Part shown: positions 21,351-33,669 of the stretch, piece by piece
How the letters are laid out: every line of letters begins with the position of its first letter
How positions within the stretch are numbered: the first letter of the stretch is position 1
Assembly: GCF_014898815.1 (NCBI RefSeq)
Contig: NW_026515546.1
Coordinates: 4,411,001 to 4,475,000, forward strand
Length of the DNA: 64,000 nt
Reading direction: 5' to 3'
Source: Panonychus citri
Taxonomy: Eukaryota > Arthropoda > Arachnida > Trombidiformes > Tetranychidae
Notes under the pieces: generated by a model
Seen by the model: the letters and a program-made list of their open reading frames with translations, nothing else
The model's database searches: none
Told to the model about the DNA's origin: nothing
Program-made: the position numbers and the translations under genes

Positions 21351-21689
21351 AACAACTAATCAGTCATATGTTTTTTTTTGAGAAAATTTTTTTTTCTAAT
21401 TTGTTTATGTTTAGTTTGATTAGCAAGTTTTTAAATTAACAGTGGATTTAAATTGTGGGGTTAATTATTTGTTCATCTTTTAATTGAGTTTTTTCTGCTC
21501 AATCTACTGACTGTTACGGCATCTTTTGTGTCGCTTGGTGTCCATTTATTTGTGAACCGTTATTGTGTTGGCTTCAACGAAAGAAAAAAAAACAAACAAA
21601 CAAAAAGAGTAACAATTAACAATAATCATCTTTATATTTTTCCATAGAGAAATTATCAACATTTATATCTATTTAATTAATTAATTGGA

Positions 21690-22970
21690 ATGTCTAATAA
21701 GAAGAAAAAGTATAACTGTCGATTCCCTCCAGCAAGAATTAAAAAGATAATGCAAGCAGATGAAGAGGTTGGTAAGGTCGCTGCTGTTGTACCATTGATT
21801 ATATCGAGAGCTCTTGAACTGTTTGTCGAATCCCTGTTAACCGAATCAAGTAAAATAACTAAATCTCGAAATGCTCGGACATTAACTCCATCTCACCTGA
21901 AAGCTTGTATAACATCAAATAGTCAATTTTCATTTCTAAGAGAATTTGTATCAACCATACCGGACATTCAAAGTGTTGGTGAAGATGGTGAACATAGTGA
22001 TGGTAACAGTTCAACCGGTAATAACAATTATGCTCATTCTATTCAAGGATCAACCTCAGGTCACCATCATCATCATCATCATTCTCTCCATTCTCATTCT
22101 CACCACCCAATCTCATCAAGCTCATTAATTACATCATCACCATCGATAATTATACCATCATCATCATCATCAATAACATCAGCTGCTGCTACTACTGCTG
22201 CCACCAACACCAACACCAACTCCATCATCAACACCACCATAACGACCACTTTACCCACTACCACCGGTACCGGTGTTGCTGCCACCGGGTCCATCTCATT
22301 TTCAGGTTCCAATTTAACTCGACAAGTATCAACAACCAATCGATCCACTAGAAGTACCAATTCTTGTTTTTCACGTGTTACAACAAGTAGAGGTCGTGGT
22401 AGACCAAGAAAAGTAAACGTTACCTCTTCAAGATCCCAGGAGGATGAAGAGGATGGTGATTATGATGAAGAAAACGATGTAATTCAAATTTTTCCTTATC
22501 TAATTCGACTGATGATATTTAGATTTTCTGTCTTAAATTCAACCAGAAAGAAGAAGAAGAAGAAGAAGATAATCAAAAATCCAAAAATCTCTTTCTCAAT
22601 CTCAATAATTGTGACCATTGTTTTCACTTTAAATGACCGCCACAAGAAATCAGATCAATTTTCTCAAGCGAATCTAAAAATCATCGATTTCCTTTATTTT
22701 GCGAAATAATCATTTTTCTAATTGATTTCTAATTCATTTTCTTCTTAGATTAATGAGAGAACTAGAAATGTAAACAAATCAAATCGATCTCGACGGGATG
22801 AGGACGACGATTATGATACAACAGACGAAGACGATGAGGGAAGTTCCTGTGATGATTCAAGCTCAAATGCTTCAAGAGCACAGCCTAATAATCCACCTCT
22901 ACACAATCAAATTAATTCATTTACTATAGCTCTTAATCAACAAGTAGAAGATGATGATTACGACAATTGA
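21690..22970 (+). CDS. DRAP1: NC2-alpha / DRAP1, TBP-binding transcriptional corepressor
   Basis: Two coding exons, 21690-22478 and 22749-22970, join in phase 0 (GAT|GTAATT donor, TTCTTCTTAG acceptor) for 336 residues. Residues about 4-95 form the histone fold: [18 protein letters not shown], then [20 protein letters not shown], closely matching human DRAP1. In the family this subunit pairs with NC2-beta (DR1), clamps TBP on promoter DNA and blocks TFIIA/TFIIB entry, repressing or tuning Pol II initiation in the nucleus. The rest is a low-complexity extension absent from the shorter human protein (about 205 residues): a His run (125-131), Ser, Thr and Asn tracts, an AT-hook-like RGRGRPRK (about 234-241), and two acidic blocks. 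It ends EDDDYDN, recalling the acidic C-terminus of human DRAP1. The frame runs on past the donor into intronic sequence, so a single-exon reading to 22709 would be wrong. Confidence 0.93.
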
Positions 22971-23086
22971 AGAGCCTTTTCTTTTTTTTTGGAAAACAAT
23001 CAACAATTAATTGCAACAAAGAAACAACAACAAAACAATCAACTAATTCCTCTTTATTTTCTTCTTCACCTTTTGTTAAATTCATC

Positions 23087-23092
23087 AATAAA
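23087..23092 (+). terminator. Probable polyadenylation signal of DRAP1
   Basis: AATAAA 117 bases past the DRAP1 stop codon, the first canonical signal downstream. It lies between the convergent DRAP1 and PRC1 genes. Confidence 0.6.
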
Positions 23093-23318
23093 ATTGTCAT
23101 TAAATCGCTTTCATCATGACAACAATTTAATATCTTCTCCTTAAAAATGAATCATAATCACCATTTCAAATAAACAAGTTTCATCGGTAATTAAGTTAAT
23201 TTGACCAATAGAATAAACTCTTTTTAATGTAATTGAGTTTGCTCAACGTCTTTGTATGGAGACAAATTTACAAGATGAGAAAATGATACAAATAATAAGA
23301 AGTTATAATAATATAAAG

Positions 23319-23340
23319 ATAGAGAGAGAGAGAGAGAGAA
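23319..23340. repeat. Short (GA)n run in the DRAP1-PRC1 gap
   Basis: About 10 GA units. The 781-base gap between the two stop codons otherwise holds only AT-rich 3' flank; an ATTAAA on the PRC1 strand (complement of 23223-23228) is a weak candidate end signal. Confidence 0.6.
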
Positions 23341-23751
23341 TTAGTGAGTATAAAGGATTATTAAGAATCAAAAACTTTCTGTTAAAAATATATATGGAAA
23401 CGGAAGTAATATGCAATATCGAAGAGGATCGGATTTGGAGGCGGAAATGTTTTGGCCTGAGTTTTGTTCAATGAGCCAACAGTGGGTTTTGTTTGTTCGT
23501 CAAGATCAAAGTTGAAGAAAAAAATTGAGTAAATAAATTGTTAAGGATGAATGATGCATCTCTCAGCAGAGATCGTGAAACAGGTCTAATTGGTGATTTG
23601 CTTTAGGCCTTTTGGAAACTTTGACTTGACCGGTAGTGTTTGTTTGTTTTAAAGTGGAAATAGAAAATTCAAAATGAAAGCAAAAGTGATCCTTGATCAG
23701 GTTAAGTTCAATTTGATTTGTCATTTGGTTTTTAAGTTGATCGGTTGTTGA

Positions 23752-26407
23752 TTAAGGACGGAAAGGTGGCCTTGGTGAGAAGACACCGTTCCTTAAACTT
23801 TTGTTGCTTTTTACAGATTGGGCTGATCCCCATCTAGTTAACTTTGGTGATGTTGGTCGATACAAGGGCTCATCGAAATCGCCGACATTTTTAAGAGAGA
23901 GAACAGTATATGAGCGACTTTTCCTTCTATTCAATGTTCCATATCCTGAACTTGGAACAATTTTCGAATGATTGTCTCGGAGAGTTTGATTTACTGGTGA
24001 ATTATCTCGACTCTGTTGGAAATATACAAAAGTCTAAATTAAAGTATAATGGACAGAAAAAAAAGTTAAACATTAATTTTAACGAGACAATTAAGGGTAA
24101 AGACGTTTGTTGTTATATAAATAAAGAAAAGTATATTAACCTTTTTGGACAAACCGGTGCTTTCGAGTGTTTCATGTTTACGATCTTGAAGGAGAGCCTA
24201 AAAATGAACGATAATCAAGATATTAAAAGATTAATCAATCCGCTTGGGAAAAATTTAACACTTGGTTGATTTTTTCTTACTTACTCTGAATCGATCTTCG
24301 TCAATCAATTGATCAAGACCAACACTTTTAGCTACACCACCGTAAACAATGGTGGGAATACTTGGAGTTGTCTTTATACTTCCACCGCCCGGAGTTGCTC
24401 GTCTTCTGTCACTTGAGTTACATCTATTTTCAACACCTAAACGTTGAACTTGAGTTCGAGGTCGAGTTGATCTTAATTCACGATTAACTGGTGACAATGG
24501 TTTAGTTGATGTTTGCAATCGACGTTGCATATCGCAAGATGATTTAACACCCGAAGCAGGAGTATTATTAACAGACTGTTTAGTTGGAGTTCGATGAAGT
24601 AAATTGGGTGTTGGCTTTGAATTGGTAAGTTGAAGTTTCCGACTTTTAGTATCGTAATCGTTTTTGGTCTTTAGCCTTTCCTTTTTTTCATTTTCCTTGA
24701 TGACCTAAAAAAACACAAAGACAAAATAAATATAAGTAAATTGGATCAAAAAAAGTAATAATTAATTAGCAAACTATCACTTACTTGATGATGATTCTTT
24801 TGACATTCAATAAATTCTAAAACAGGTTGACCACCAACCAGAAAAGGGGCACCAAAATTGTCTATTGACCATTTTTCGGATAACAATCGAATGTCCTTTT
24901 CACATTTGGTTAGTTCTTTTTGAGTTCGTTTCTTTTCCTTTTCCTGTTTGAGTAAAACACCACCACGATTGTTAAATCTATTTGGATCGTTCATCTTTTT
25001 CTCCAAATCCAAATATTTAACCCAACACTCTAACCATGTGTCCAGTGATTCAAATAATTCACGATTTTCATGGTAACGACCCTTAAGTCGAGCAAGTTCA
25101 TCCTCGTGAGCGGTTAGAAGAGCTTCGGTACAATCTTCTTCGCACATATAAATATCAAATTCTTCTTCCTCTTCAGGTGAGGCATAGATTTTTTTCCAAT
25201 ATTCACGAATTTCACATCGAAGTTTATCAATAAATTTTCCCATATTTTGCTTCTTAATCTCTTCATATTTATCAACCAATTGTTTCAATTTTTCAAGTTC
25301 ACTTGGTTTCCATCCAACGATACCATTCAATTCTTGTCTTCTGGTATAAACATCAATCTCCAATTTATCCCATAGTTGATTTAATCGCTCTTCCAACATA
25401 ATCTTACGCTTCTCATTGGCATCATATTCCTCTTGTAGGTGACACATATAAGATTCTTGTTCCTTGATGAAACTTTCAGATAAGATGACAGAAGTTTCTT
25501 CATGACCAGTAAACTTGACAATATCTCGACAATCACGATCCATTTCAAGTTCAGTAGCTAATTGTAGGATAGATTTTTTGTTAACAATATAAACCTTTTG
25601 CCTCTTGTTATAAGTTTTCTTCAATTCCATGACACTTGATTGTAATCCTTGAATATCATTTTCTGAAGGTATAAATGAATTAGATAATCTTGGCATCTCT
25701 TCTGAAAGACCCAATGTTTTACAAAGTGATAATTTCTGATTAAGAAATTCACTCCACTTGGTAACACGCTCTTTCTTGATAAATTGAAGTTCTTCATGTC
25801 TAACCATTATATCATTAAGCATATCCATAAATCTACCACCTTGAGGTGGCTCATAATCAGGTAGATTAAGATCTTTGGATAAATTTCTCAAGTTTTTCTC
25901 CATAATATCCTTCTCTTGCATTAGATATCTAACCAATTCATCTTCCCATTTCTCGGCATCAGTATATAAATCAACCACCATATTTAAAATTGAATCAAGA
26001 CGTTTCTCTAAACAGACTCTACTTAAACCAAGGTAAGCCCATTTTTCAGCAACGGATGACATTGTTTCCATAAATTTATCAACAACTTCTTGGCTTTTTT
26101 CCATCACCCTGATAGAAACAAAACATGAACAAAATGCTTAGATTAAGAGCAATTAAAGATAAGAGAGAGAGAGAAAGATAGAGACTTACAATTGTCCAAG
26201 ATTGGAATCATCATCAATGGTACTATTTTCCTCACGACGGTTACATCGGATAAATTCAATTAATTTTTCTCTATCCTCAGTTTCACTTTCATGTTCTTTA
26301 AAGTCACAATTTTCTTCAATAATTTCATCATGGAATCCATTTCCCATATTAATACGAGCAAAATTATTTAAAGTTTTTCTTTTGTCATTTCTACTGGTTG
26401 AAGGCAT
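23752..26407 (-). CDS. PRC1: PRC1 / fascetto family anti-parallel microtubule bundler
   Basis: Five minus-strand exons: 26407-26190, 26108-24785, 24704-24285, 24197-24141 and 24012-23752. All junctions are GT-AG and in phase (2, 0, 0, 0), giving 759 residues. Residues about 74-510 are a long helical rod typical of MAP65/PRC1 proteins. At about 445-460 DPNRFNNRGGVLLKQEK is nearly identical to the human spectrin-fold, microtubule-binding segment. The C-terminal third is basic and Ser/Thr-rich with Thr/Ser-Pro sites (TPTK, SPVN, TSPK) suited to mitotic-kinase control. In the family this homodimer cross-links anti-parallel microtubules and recruits kinesin-4 to the anaphase midzone for cytokinesis. 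The N-terminal 70 residues, acidic and Ser-rich, do not match the human start. Exon 4 (57 nt) is the least certain: skipping it keeps frame. The protein is longer than human PRC1 (620). It is convergent with DRAP1. Confidence 0.9.
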
Positions 26408-26744
26408 TTTTTATCTTCTTCCACCTTTCTTGTAACAATAATCCCAAAGTTCAAACACAAAAATCACAAAGAGAAAAAAATGGAATAAAATCTTTATAAG
26501 AAAACAGAAAAATTAATGAAGACACAACAAAAATGGTTCCAGATAAAGTTAACACAGAGATGATTGTTGTTACAATTAAAAAGATTAATTAATAAAAATA
26601 GCAAATTAATTAGTAATCACATTGATTAAGATAAAAACAATCGGGTTAATTTTTAAGGAAAAAGGTTGAATTCAAATTCAATAAAACAGAAGTGACAACA
26701 AAAAAAAGAGCGAAAATTTTTGAAACAAAAAATTCTTCCTTCTG

Positions 26745-26798
26745 ATTGGTCGAAATCTCAACGGATTTTAATTCTTTTTCTCAAATGTGCTGCCATCT
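26745..26798 (-). promoter_or_regulatory. Probable PRC1 promoter elements
   Basis: About 340-390 bases upstream of the PRC1 ATG. On the gene strand there is CGACCAATCAG (CCAAT box; ATTGG at 26745-26749 on +) and a Myb-type YAACNG site (CAACGG, 26759-26764 on +). Next comes the 13-mer TGTGCTGCCATCT (26786-26798 on +) with a YY1/Pho-like core, also present before DRAP1. CCAAT plus Myb sites are common in G2/M genes, which suits PRC1; this assignment is inferred from motif match only. Confidence 0.4.
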
Positions 26799-28761
26799 TC
26801 TGGTTCCTTTCTTAACTTTAAATATTTTCTTTTCTTTTTTAAATTTTTGTCAATTTAACTAAATTGTTTCGTTTTTAATTAGAGTTTAATTTATATTCCA
26901 AGATTTTCTCTAATTAATTTTAGTTGATTCAAATTTTCGAAAAATGTGATGATTTTGTAGTTTTGTCAACTAATTGGAATACTTTGGTTTACATGATAGT
27001 AATTTGAATGATTCTTTCTGGGATTATTGATTGTTTGTCTTGATTCAATTTCTTTTGGTTGATCGTTTGGGTTAATTGTTGTGTTTTTAATTGACCTACG
27101 GATTTAAGGTGATAATTGGTGAGTATTAATTTATGTCTCCATTGAAGGGAATTTATTGATTGTGAAAATCGGCCTGGTAATTGATTGGTGAATCCTCTTT
27201 TGCTGTTTGCACTTTGGATTGAACGTTTTCCCGGTTTATTTTTATTGTTGTTGTTACAAACAAAAGGGATTAATTAAGTATTTTAATTAATCTAGTTTAT
27301 ATTTTAAAATAATCTAACATTAATCTCTGCATTGTGGTTAATTGATGGCCATCTCTTTATCTAGACAATTTCTTCCATATCAAAGTTAATCTGGTTTTCC
27401 CTTGCCAATGATTCATTGTTTTTCTTGTGAATTTTAATAGCTTTTAATTACCATTGAGTTTTATTTGGATTTTTGATTTTCTTTTCTTTTTTTTCTCTTC
27501 TCTCTATTATATATAGAATTCACCATGTTTACATTGGAGAGGGTTAATGGTCCATCACTTGATTCTAATCAGAATGTATCCAAAATGATTTAAATCAACT
27601 TTAGCTGAAGGCAATGAATAAGGATGGTTGGTAAATCAACTGGAAGATAATCTGTACTCACTTTGCTCCTTCAATCGTTATTCTCACCACCATTAACTAT
27701 GCAAAAGCCACAAAGAGAGGAAGAAAACAATCTTCTCTCCTCCTCCCATTATTCTCATCTAAAACTCATGATAATACATATCCTGGATTCCATTTGAAGG
27801 TCAGATAATGATCTCTATTGGACTAACACATTCTGTTTAATCATCTTAACGTTAATCATCATGAAAATCACACTGACAAAAAAAAAGGATTCGGATTAAC
27901 AAGTAACCAACTCTTTTTGGAAGACAATAATCACAAGACGATGGAAATGGTAAAACTTAATATAACTGTCACTTATTATCATGTGATGTTCAAGTCAATA
28001 TTTCAAATCATGATGATCATTATCCTGATCATCATGTAGCAGACAAAGAGGATGGAGAGGAGGAGGAAAAGGAAGACTAGCTCATCATCATCATTTCAAG
28101 TGGAATTTTCCTTTGGTGGTTAAATTGTCAACTTTGGGTTAATTTCAATTTCACATTAACCTCACTTGAGAACAACAATGAATCTATTTAATCTTATCTG
28201 ATACAATTACGAATTCAAAATTTACAAAATTCAATAATCATTTCAATGGAAGAGACAAGGATTCATGTATATTTATGCAAACATTTCCAACTTGTGAAGA
28301 GAAAGGAAGACAATCAATGGAATCCAAACAAAAGAAAACAAGAAGATGGAAACGACAACGAATATGATGAAGAAAAAGACCAACTATTTATATATACACA
28401 CATTCTCTTTGGAAGATGAAAAAAAATCGAACTCGGAAAAAGACCATCAACTCAATAAACTAATAACATTTATGGAGAGAAAAGAAATGAAAGAAAAAAC
28501 GTAACAAAAGATCATGTGGAAATAACTGTGATTTCGCCTTCTACTCTTTTTTACAATGTCTCCCTATCTTCTATTCTCATCTATTCGTCTTTTTGTCTTC
28601 CTTTCATCATCATCATTCCCTTTTCTTCCTCATCCTTTTTTCTATTTTTTTTTCTCATCTTCCATATACAGTATATTTACCATCTCTATTATCACTCTTT
28701 CCCTTTTCTCTCTCTCTCTCTCTTTTCAGTGTTATCTTTTTACGCTTTTTATTGTGTTCAG
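26799..28761. other. Intergenic DNA upstream of PRC1
   Basis: AT-rich, no supported gene. Pyrimidine-rich runs at about 28530-28740 create long low-complexity frames that I do not accept as coding. Confidence 0.45.
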
Positions 28762-28893
28762 AATCATCATCATCATTATCATCCTGATCAACAACACAAA
28801 CATGATCCAGTTACTTTGAGAAGATACTTATGTAAACATAGCGCAAAGTGTAAATTGTTGGATAACAGAAACAACTAATTACTCCCAATCAAG
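28762..28893 (+). other. Exon-like segment on the + strand, gene unrecognised
   Basis: A good acceptor (pyrimidine tract then GTGTTCAG) precedes and a donor (CAAG|GTAAAT) follows. One frame encodes a His-rich start, then HDPVTLRRYLCKHSAKC and a stop at 28876-28878. Further acceptor-like sites follow at about 29503 and 30659. This could be part of a spliced non-coding RNA or a short peptide's last exon. I do not recognise the peptide. Confidence 0.2.
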
Positions 28894-29536
28894 GTAAATA
28901 TTACATCATCATCTTAATGAGTTACCTGATAAATTAAATTTCTATCAATTATGATTGGATATTAACTTTATGAGGTATTAGAAAATCCTTACCAAATTAG
29001 TCTCATTTACTGTTAATTTTGATTCCTTGAAAACTTGAATGAAGAAAAGAAATCAACTTAATGAGTTGATTGATAAACAAGAAAACAACATAAATTGATC
29101 TCAGCTACTAAATTGAAATCAATTCAATATCAACGATAACTTATCAATCTGAAATGAAAACTATCATGATAATGATAATGATGATGATGACAAAGAAGAA
29201 GAGAGAAATAAATTCTCAATAGAATATAAAAATATAATCAAAAATAATTGTATTAATAGGAAATGACATTAACCATTGTAGTTGTGTACGTGAACTTGAT
29301 ATTTGATTGTAAGATTATCGTTATTTGTATTTATCATGATTGAGGTTATACAAAACTATCAGTATATCAGTCATATTTATCCATCATTATTATCATCACC
29401 TTTCATCATGTTTTTCATCTCATATTGATTATGTTCAATCGGTTTAATCTCACAATATTTAAGTTTCTTATTAACTGATCAACTTTATTTCTTCTCATAC
29501 AGATTTCCAATTGTAACAATCGATGATCTAACTGGA

Positions 29537-29701
29537 CTACACTTGACTCTTTATACAAATTGACATTTGAATCTTTTGATTGTTACCTGGAACTGATGTT
29601 GTAAAACCTTTAGCACCAATATTTTGTTTACCTTTAAATAGTTTTGGTGACATGATTATCACGAAAGTGCTGAAAGTTAAAGGTACAAAAATCGTGGTCA
29701 T
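29537..29701 (-). CDS. Hypothetical 54-residue peptide with signal-like N-terminus
   Basis: The ATG at 29701-29699 opens a frame to TAG at 29539-29537. The first 16 residues (MTTIFVPLTFSTFVII) resemble a signal or membrane segment, followed by a basic, Gly-rich part (SPKLFKGKQNIGAKGFTT). A donor-like CCAG|GTAACA inside the frame means it could be a first coding exon rather than a complete gene. No homologue is recognised and the length allows a chance frame. Confidence 0.2.
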   Translation of the reverse strand: MTTIFVPLTFSTFVIIMSPKLFKGKQNIGAKGFTTSVPGNNQKIQMSICIKSQV

Positions 29702-32700
29702 TTATAAGTAACGGTCAGTAGATGTACTTGATTCCTTTCAAAACAATCAATCGGTACGAGTCCATTTCTTATACTGGTCATGTTTCCTTTCTTATGAAAA
29801 GAGATGGAGAAAAAGAGAAACTTTCTCTTGGACTTCCTTTCCTTTAATCTAATTTTGACCAGCTCTAAACACTGACCACTCAGTTAGTCTCCCTCTTTCT
29901 CTCTATTAATCTATTGCAATTCACGTCTTCGAATTCTGTATGCTTCATCTTCCCTTTTCTCTCCTTTCAATTATATTTCTACAATTTCGATAGATACTTT
30001 CACTCCCTTATAATTCACATTGGCAAATTCTCTCTTCCTCTCTCCATCTTTCTCCTTCTAATTAGAGGAGGTGGTTGACTGAGAGAGAATCCAAGTCTTT
30101 CCATTGACCATTTAGATGTGTGAAAAATGACCCTAAAGATTTGGTAAACTTTGGATCCACGAAAAAAATGTCAACATTATTATTCACATAACAAATTCAT
30201 AATACAAAAAATAATATGTAATATTTACCATGTACAGTTATGTGTGTCTTTCAATTGGAAGGCAAATAGACAACAATTGAATTGATGTATTAGTTGTTAA
30301 CTGTGAACAGATTATCATGATCATCAATCTTTCCATGGTGAACTGATTTGTCTCCATCCTATTAACTAAGGCACCATTGAGAACATCATTCCAACACAAT
30401 TAATAATTTTGGTATGTTAATTACTGGAAACAATTGATCTTTGGGCCAAAGTTAATTGAGATAATTATCAGATTTCCATCATGATATTATTAATATTTTA
30501 CTCTTTCTCATACTAAGTATACATATATCATGAATACTGATTCAACTCATATGAATGATGGTGAGAAAGAAGATAAATCAATTTGATTGAATTATTTTCC
30601 ATATTCACCAACAATTTAGATTAACAATATTTTATTTATTTACTTTTCTCTCTTTACAGAAAACCCATTTGATTGAGTTAACAGAAACGTGATTGAAGAT
30701 TAAACAAACAAGCACAAAAATGACCACAAGATGACCACCATTACCATCATAATAAATTGGAAAGGATTAATTTAATAGACTCAATTCTCGTGCAATTAAA
30801 AATTGAACCAACAAAACGAATGGACAATCAGTAATCAAATTGATACGATCAAACTATTCTAATAGTAAAAATGAAGTGAAAGTAAACAATCAACTATTTA
30901 CTGATTGTAAATCGATCATCATTTTTTTTTTGATGAATATTATTATGTAAACACAATTGGTATTATGATGATGATGATGATGATGATGATTATCATTTAT
31001 TATGATTGTAGATTCATATCAAGAATATATTATTACATGTAATATGTACACTCGTTGATTACATTTGATGTGTTGGTTAATAATGTTATGCATAATCAAT
31101 GAGGTTGATTGTTGTTGGTAAACAGAGTATCTCTCATATAAATGAGTATTGTATCTTGAATACAATTGTGATTGAAGACCCAAATAGTTATCAAATAATG
31201 AACCATCTCAATTATCATCATTTTCATTTACAATTAACCAATGAATCTTGGTGAAAACCCTAAATTGTCACCATCACCACCAATGGACCCATGGACCCAA
31301 CAATATAATGGACAATCAAATAATGAATTGCAATAGGAAACCAACATTTCTCATGACAGGTCAACCAGAAAGTAACTTGATAAAAGCTTTTTTTTTATAT
31401 GATATAAACTCTTGGCCGGACAATCATTATATTCTTGACCATAATTGTGATGACAAAAGATGATGTGTTGATAATGATTAGGATATTAATTGTGATAGCG
31501 TGACTTTTGTTTATTGTTTAAATATTTCATTCTTACTTTAATTATATCAACTGAATTTATTTTGTGATTTTTTTATTACCTTTTCTAGATTAACTAACAA
31601 TTAACTGGACAATCAGTAGATTAGCTGATTGAAAGTGTTGGAAAAACAATAATTATTACCACAATTGATTAATAATCAATGAAAATTTTTCGTTCCTCTC
31701 TCAAAATGATCAACAATCAATTGGATTGGCAAAAACTGAATTAACTTTTTCCCTCATTTGATTTATTAAAATCTCTATCTCAATGGTAAATATAACAATG
31801 TCTCTAATTGTTTAATCATAACAATTTATCACTAAATCATTTTTGTTTCAATCAATATTTTCACTGATTACTATTAATATGAATTAAATAATGATAATTG
31901 TTAAATTGTTTCAGATGATTTAACCTATTATTATGATTAATCTGATGTATTATAAGAGACTAACAATTTAAACCTGGTTCTTACAATTACTTTTACAATT
32001 TAATATATTAAATTGTTTTTTGCATGATGATTATGATTACATTTGATTGTTGGTAACTGTTTTTTTTGTTTCTCATTGAAACATTAATAATAATCAATGT
32101 AATTGTAATCAAGGTAATAACAATTTAAGAAACGCAATCTATTTGGGAAATACAAAGGTACCAACATATTAATCATAATCAATTTAGTTGATCCAATCAA
32201 CTTACAACGTCTACAATTAATTACTAATTAGTTTTACAATGGTGATTAATTTAAGGTTACCTTTTCCTACCTGAAATTGTTTTACCTTAATTGCTACACT
32301 TAATTCATTAAACTAATTACAAAACTTGATACTAACTTGTATCAGGATGATTAAGTTGATTGTTGTTGTTGTTGGTCAATCAACTTGACCATTTAAAATG
32401 GTAACAATTAAGATTATTTATCATTAGTTAAATTGATTGTGATATAGTTGAATTAAACATTTATGATTGTGATTTTAATTTTTTATTAACAATAATCATT
32501 ATAAACTTTAACTATTAACTTTTAATTGCTGGACTAACACATAATTAAATCAATTAATGATTGAATACTCAATTTAAATCAATAATAATTATGATTATCA
32601 TGATAATTAACAATTAACAAGATGAATGATCCTTGCAAAGCTTTACATTATGGTTAGTTGATTAATTAATTAAAAAAAATTTCATGCTAATCAATTTTAA

Positions 32701-33602
32701 CTTGACTTTTTTTCTTGTATTTAATCAATACAATTAAATGATAATTAACATATTCAATTACCTATTTTTTTTTGCTGTTGTTAATTAACTTAATCATTGT
32801 TGTCATTAACAACATTGTTTAAGGTTAATCAGATTAACTTTTAATCATTATCATTAAATTGACAGTCAAAAGTGTTGATAATAGTTAATCATTTTAGCAG
32901 AAAAAAAATTCAATTTCGATAACAATTAACTGATTATCTACCTAATGATGATTAGTTTCTCCCCTAATCAATTATTACATTGGATTAATTCAAATTGTTA
33001 AGATAATCAATTGAACATAAATTCAATATCAATTCTCACGATATAATTTAAATTGTTTCCATTTCTAATGGATAATTAAAGTTAATCGTATCAAAGTTTT
33101 TGTCATTCCTTAGTTGAATTATCACCTTCTAGGAAGGGGCAACATTGAAAAGAGAGAGTGGTAAACATGGTAAGGAGGGAAAATGAATTAAAATTGATAA
33201 TAATGGAAACTTTTACCTCTTTTCCCACTCCCACTGCCACTTTTGCCTCATCTTCCCTAATCATCATCATCATCTTTTCCTCTTCCTCTTTTATTTCTTT
33301 CTTGATATTGATCTGATTATGGAAGATGATAAGAGACCTTAATAAGAGGTGAAAAGATGATGATGATGAGAGAAGCAAAAGAAGATAATATAATACATGA
33401 TAACATTAACATGAACTACTCAAGGGCAGAAAAGGAAGAGGAAGATGAGGAGAGGGTGGAAAGTGGCGGTGGGTAGAATAGGTGGAAGAATGTAATTTAT
33501 ATTATTTTCTACTTTTTTATCAACCTCTTCTTTTTCTGCACCCATCATGTTATTGATGATACTTTTTTTCTCAAGGTTATCATCAGGGTGGGTGAAAAGA
33601 TC

Positions 33603-33605
<3 letters not shown>
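29702..33605. other. Intergenic AT-rich DNA
   Basis: No supported gene. A (GAT)n patch lies at about 30965-30991 and AACAATTAA-type words are dense from 31500 to 33100. Confidence 0.45.

Positions 33606-33667
<62 letters not shown>
33606..33667. repeat. (GA)n microsatellite
   Basis: About 30 GA units, one of the longest arrays in the window. It produces long SLSLSL frames on the minus strand that are not genes. Confidence 0.95.

Positions 33668-33669
<2 letters not shown>

Noticed and set aside
22479..22709. Continuation of the DRAP1 frame past 22478
   Set aside because: It reads into AAG-rich intronic sequence. Splicing at 22478/22749 instead gives an acidic end like that of known DRAP1.
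23910..24269. 119-codon + strand frame
   Set aside because: It lies antisense across PRC1 exons 4 and 5, which are supported by splice sites and continuous phase. No domain and no good initiation context for a separate gene.
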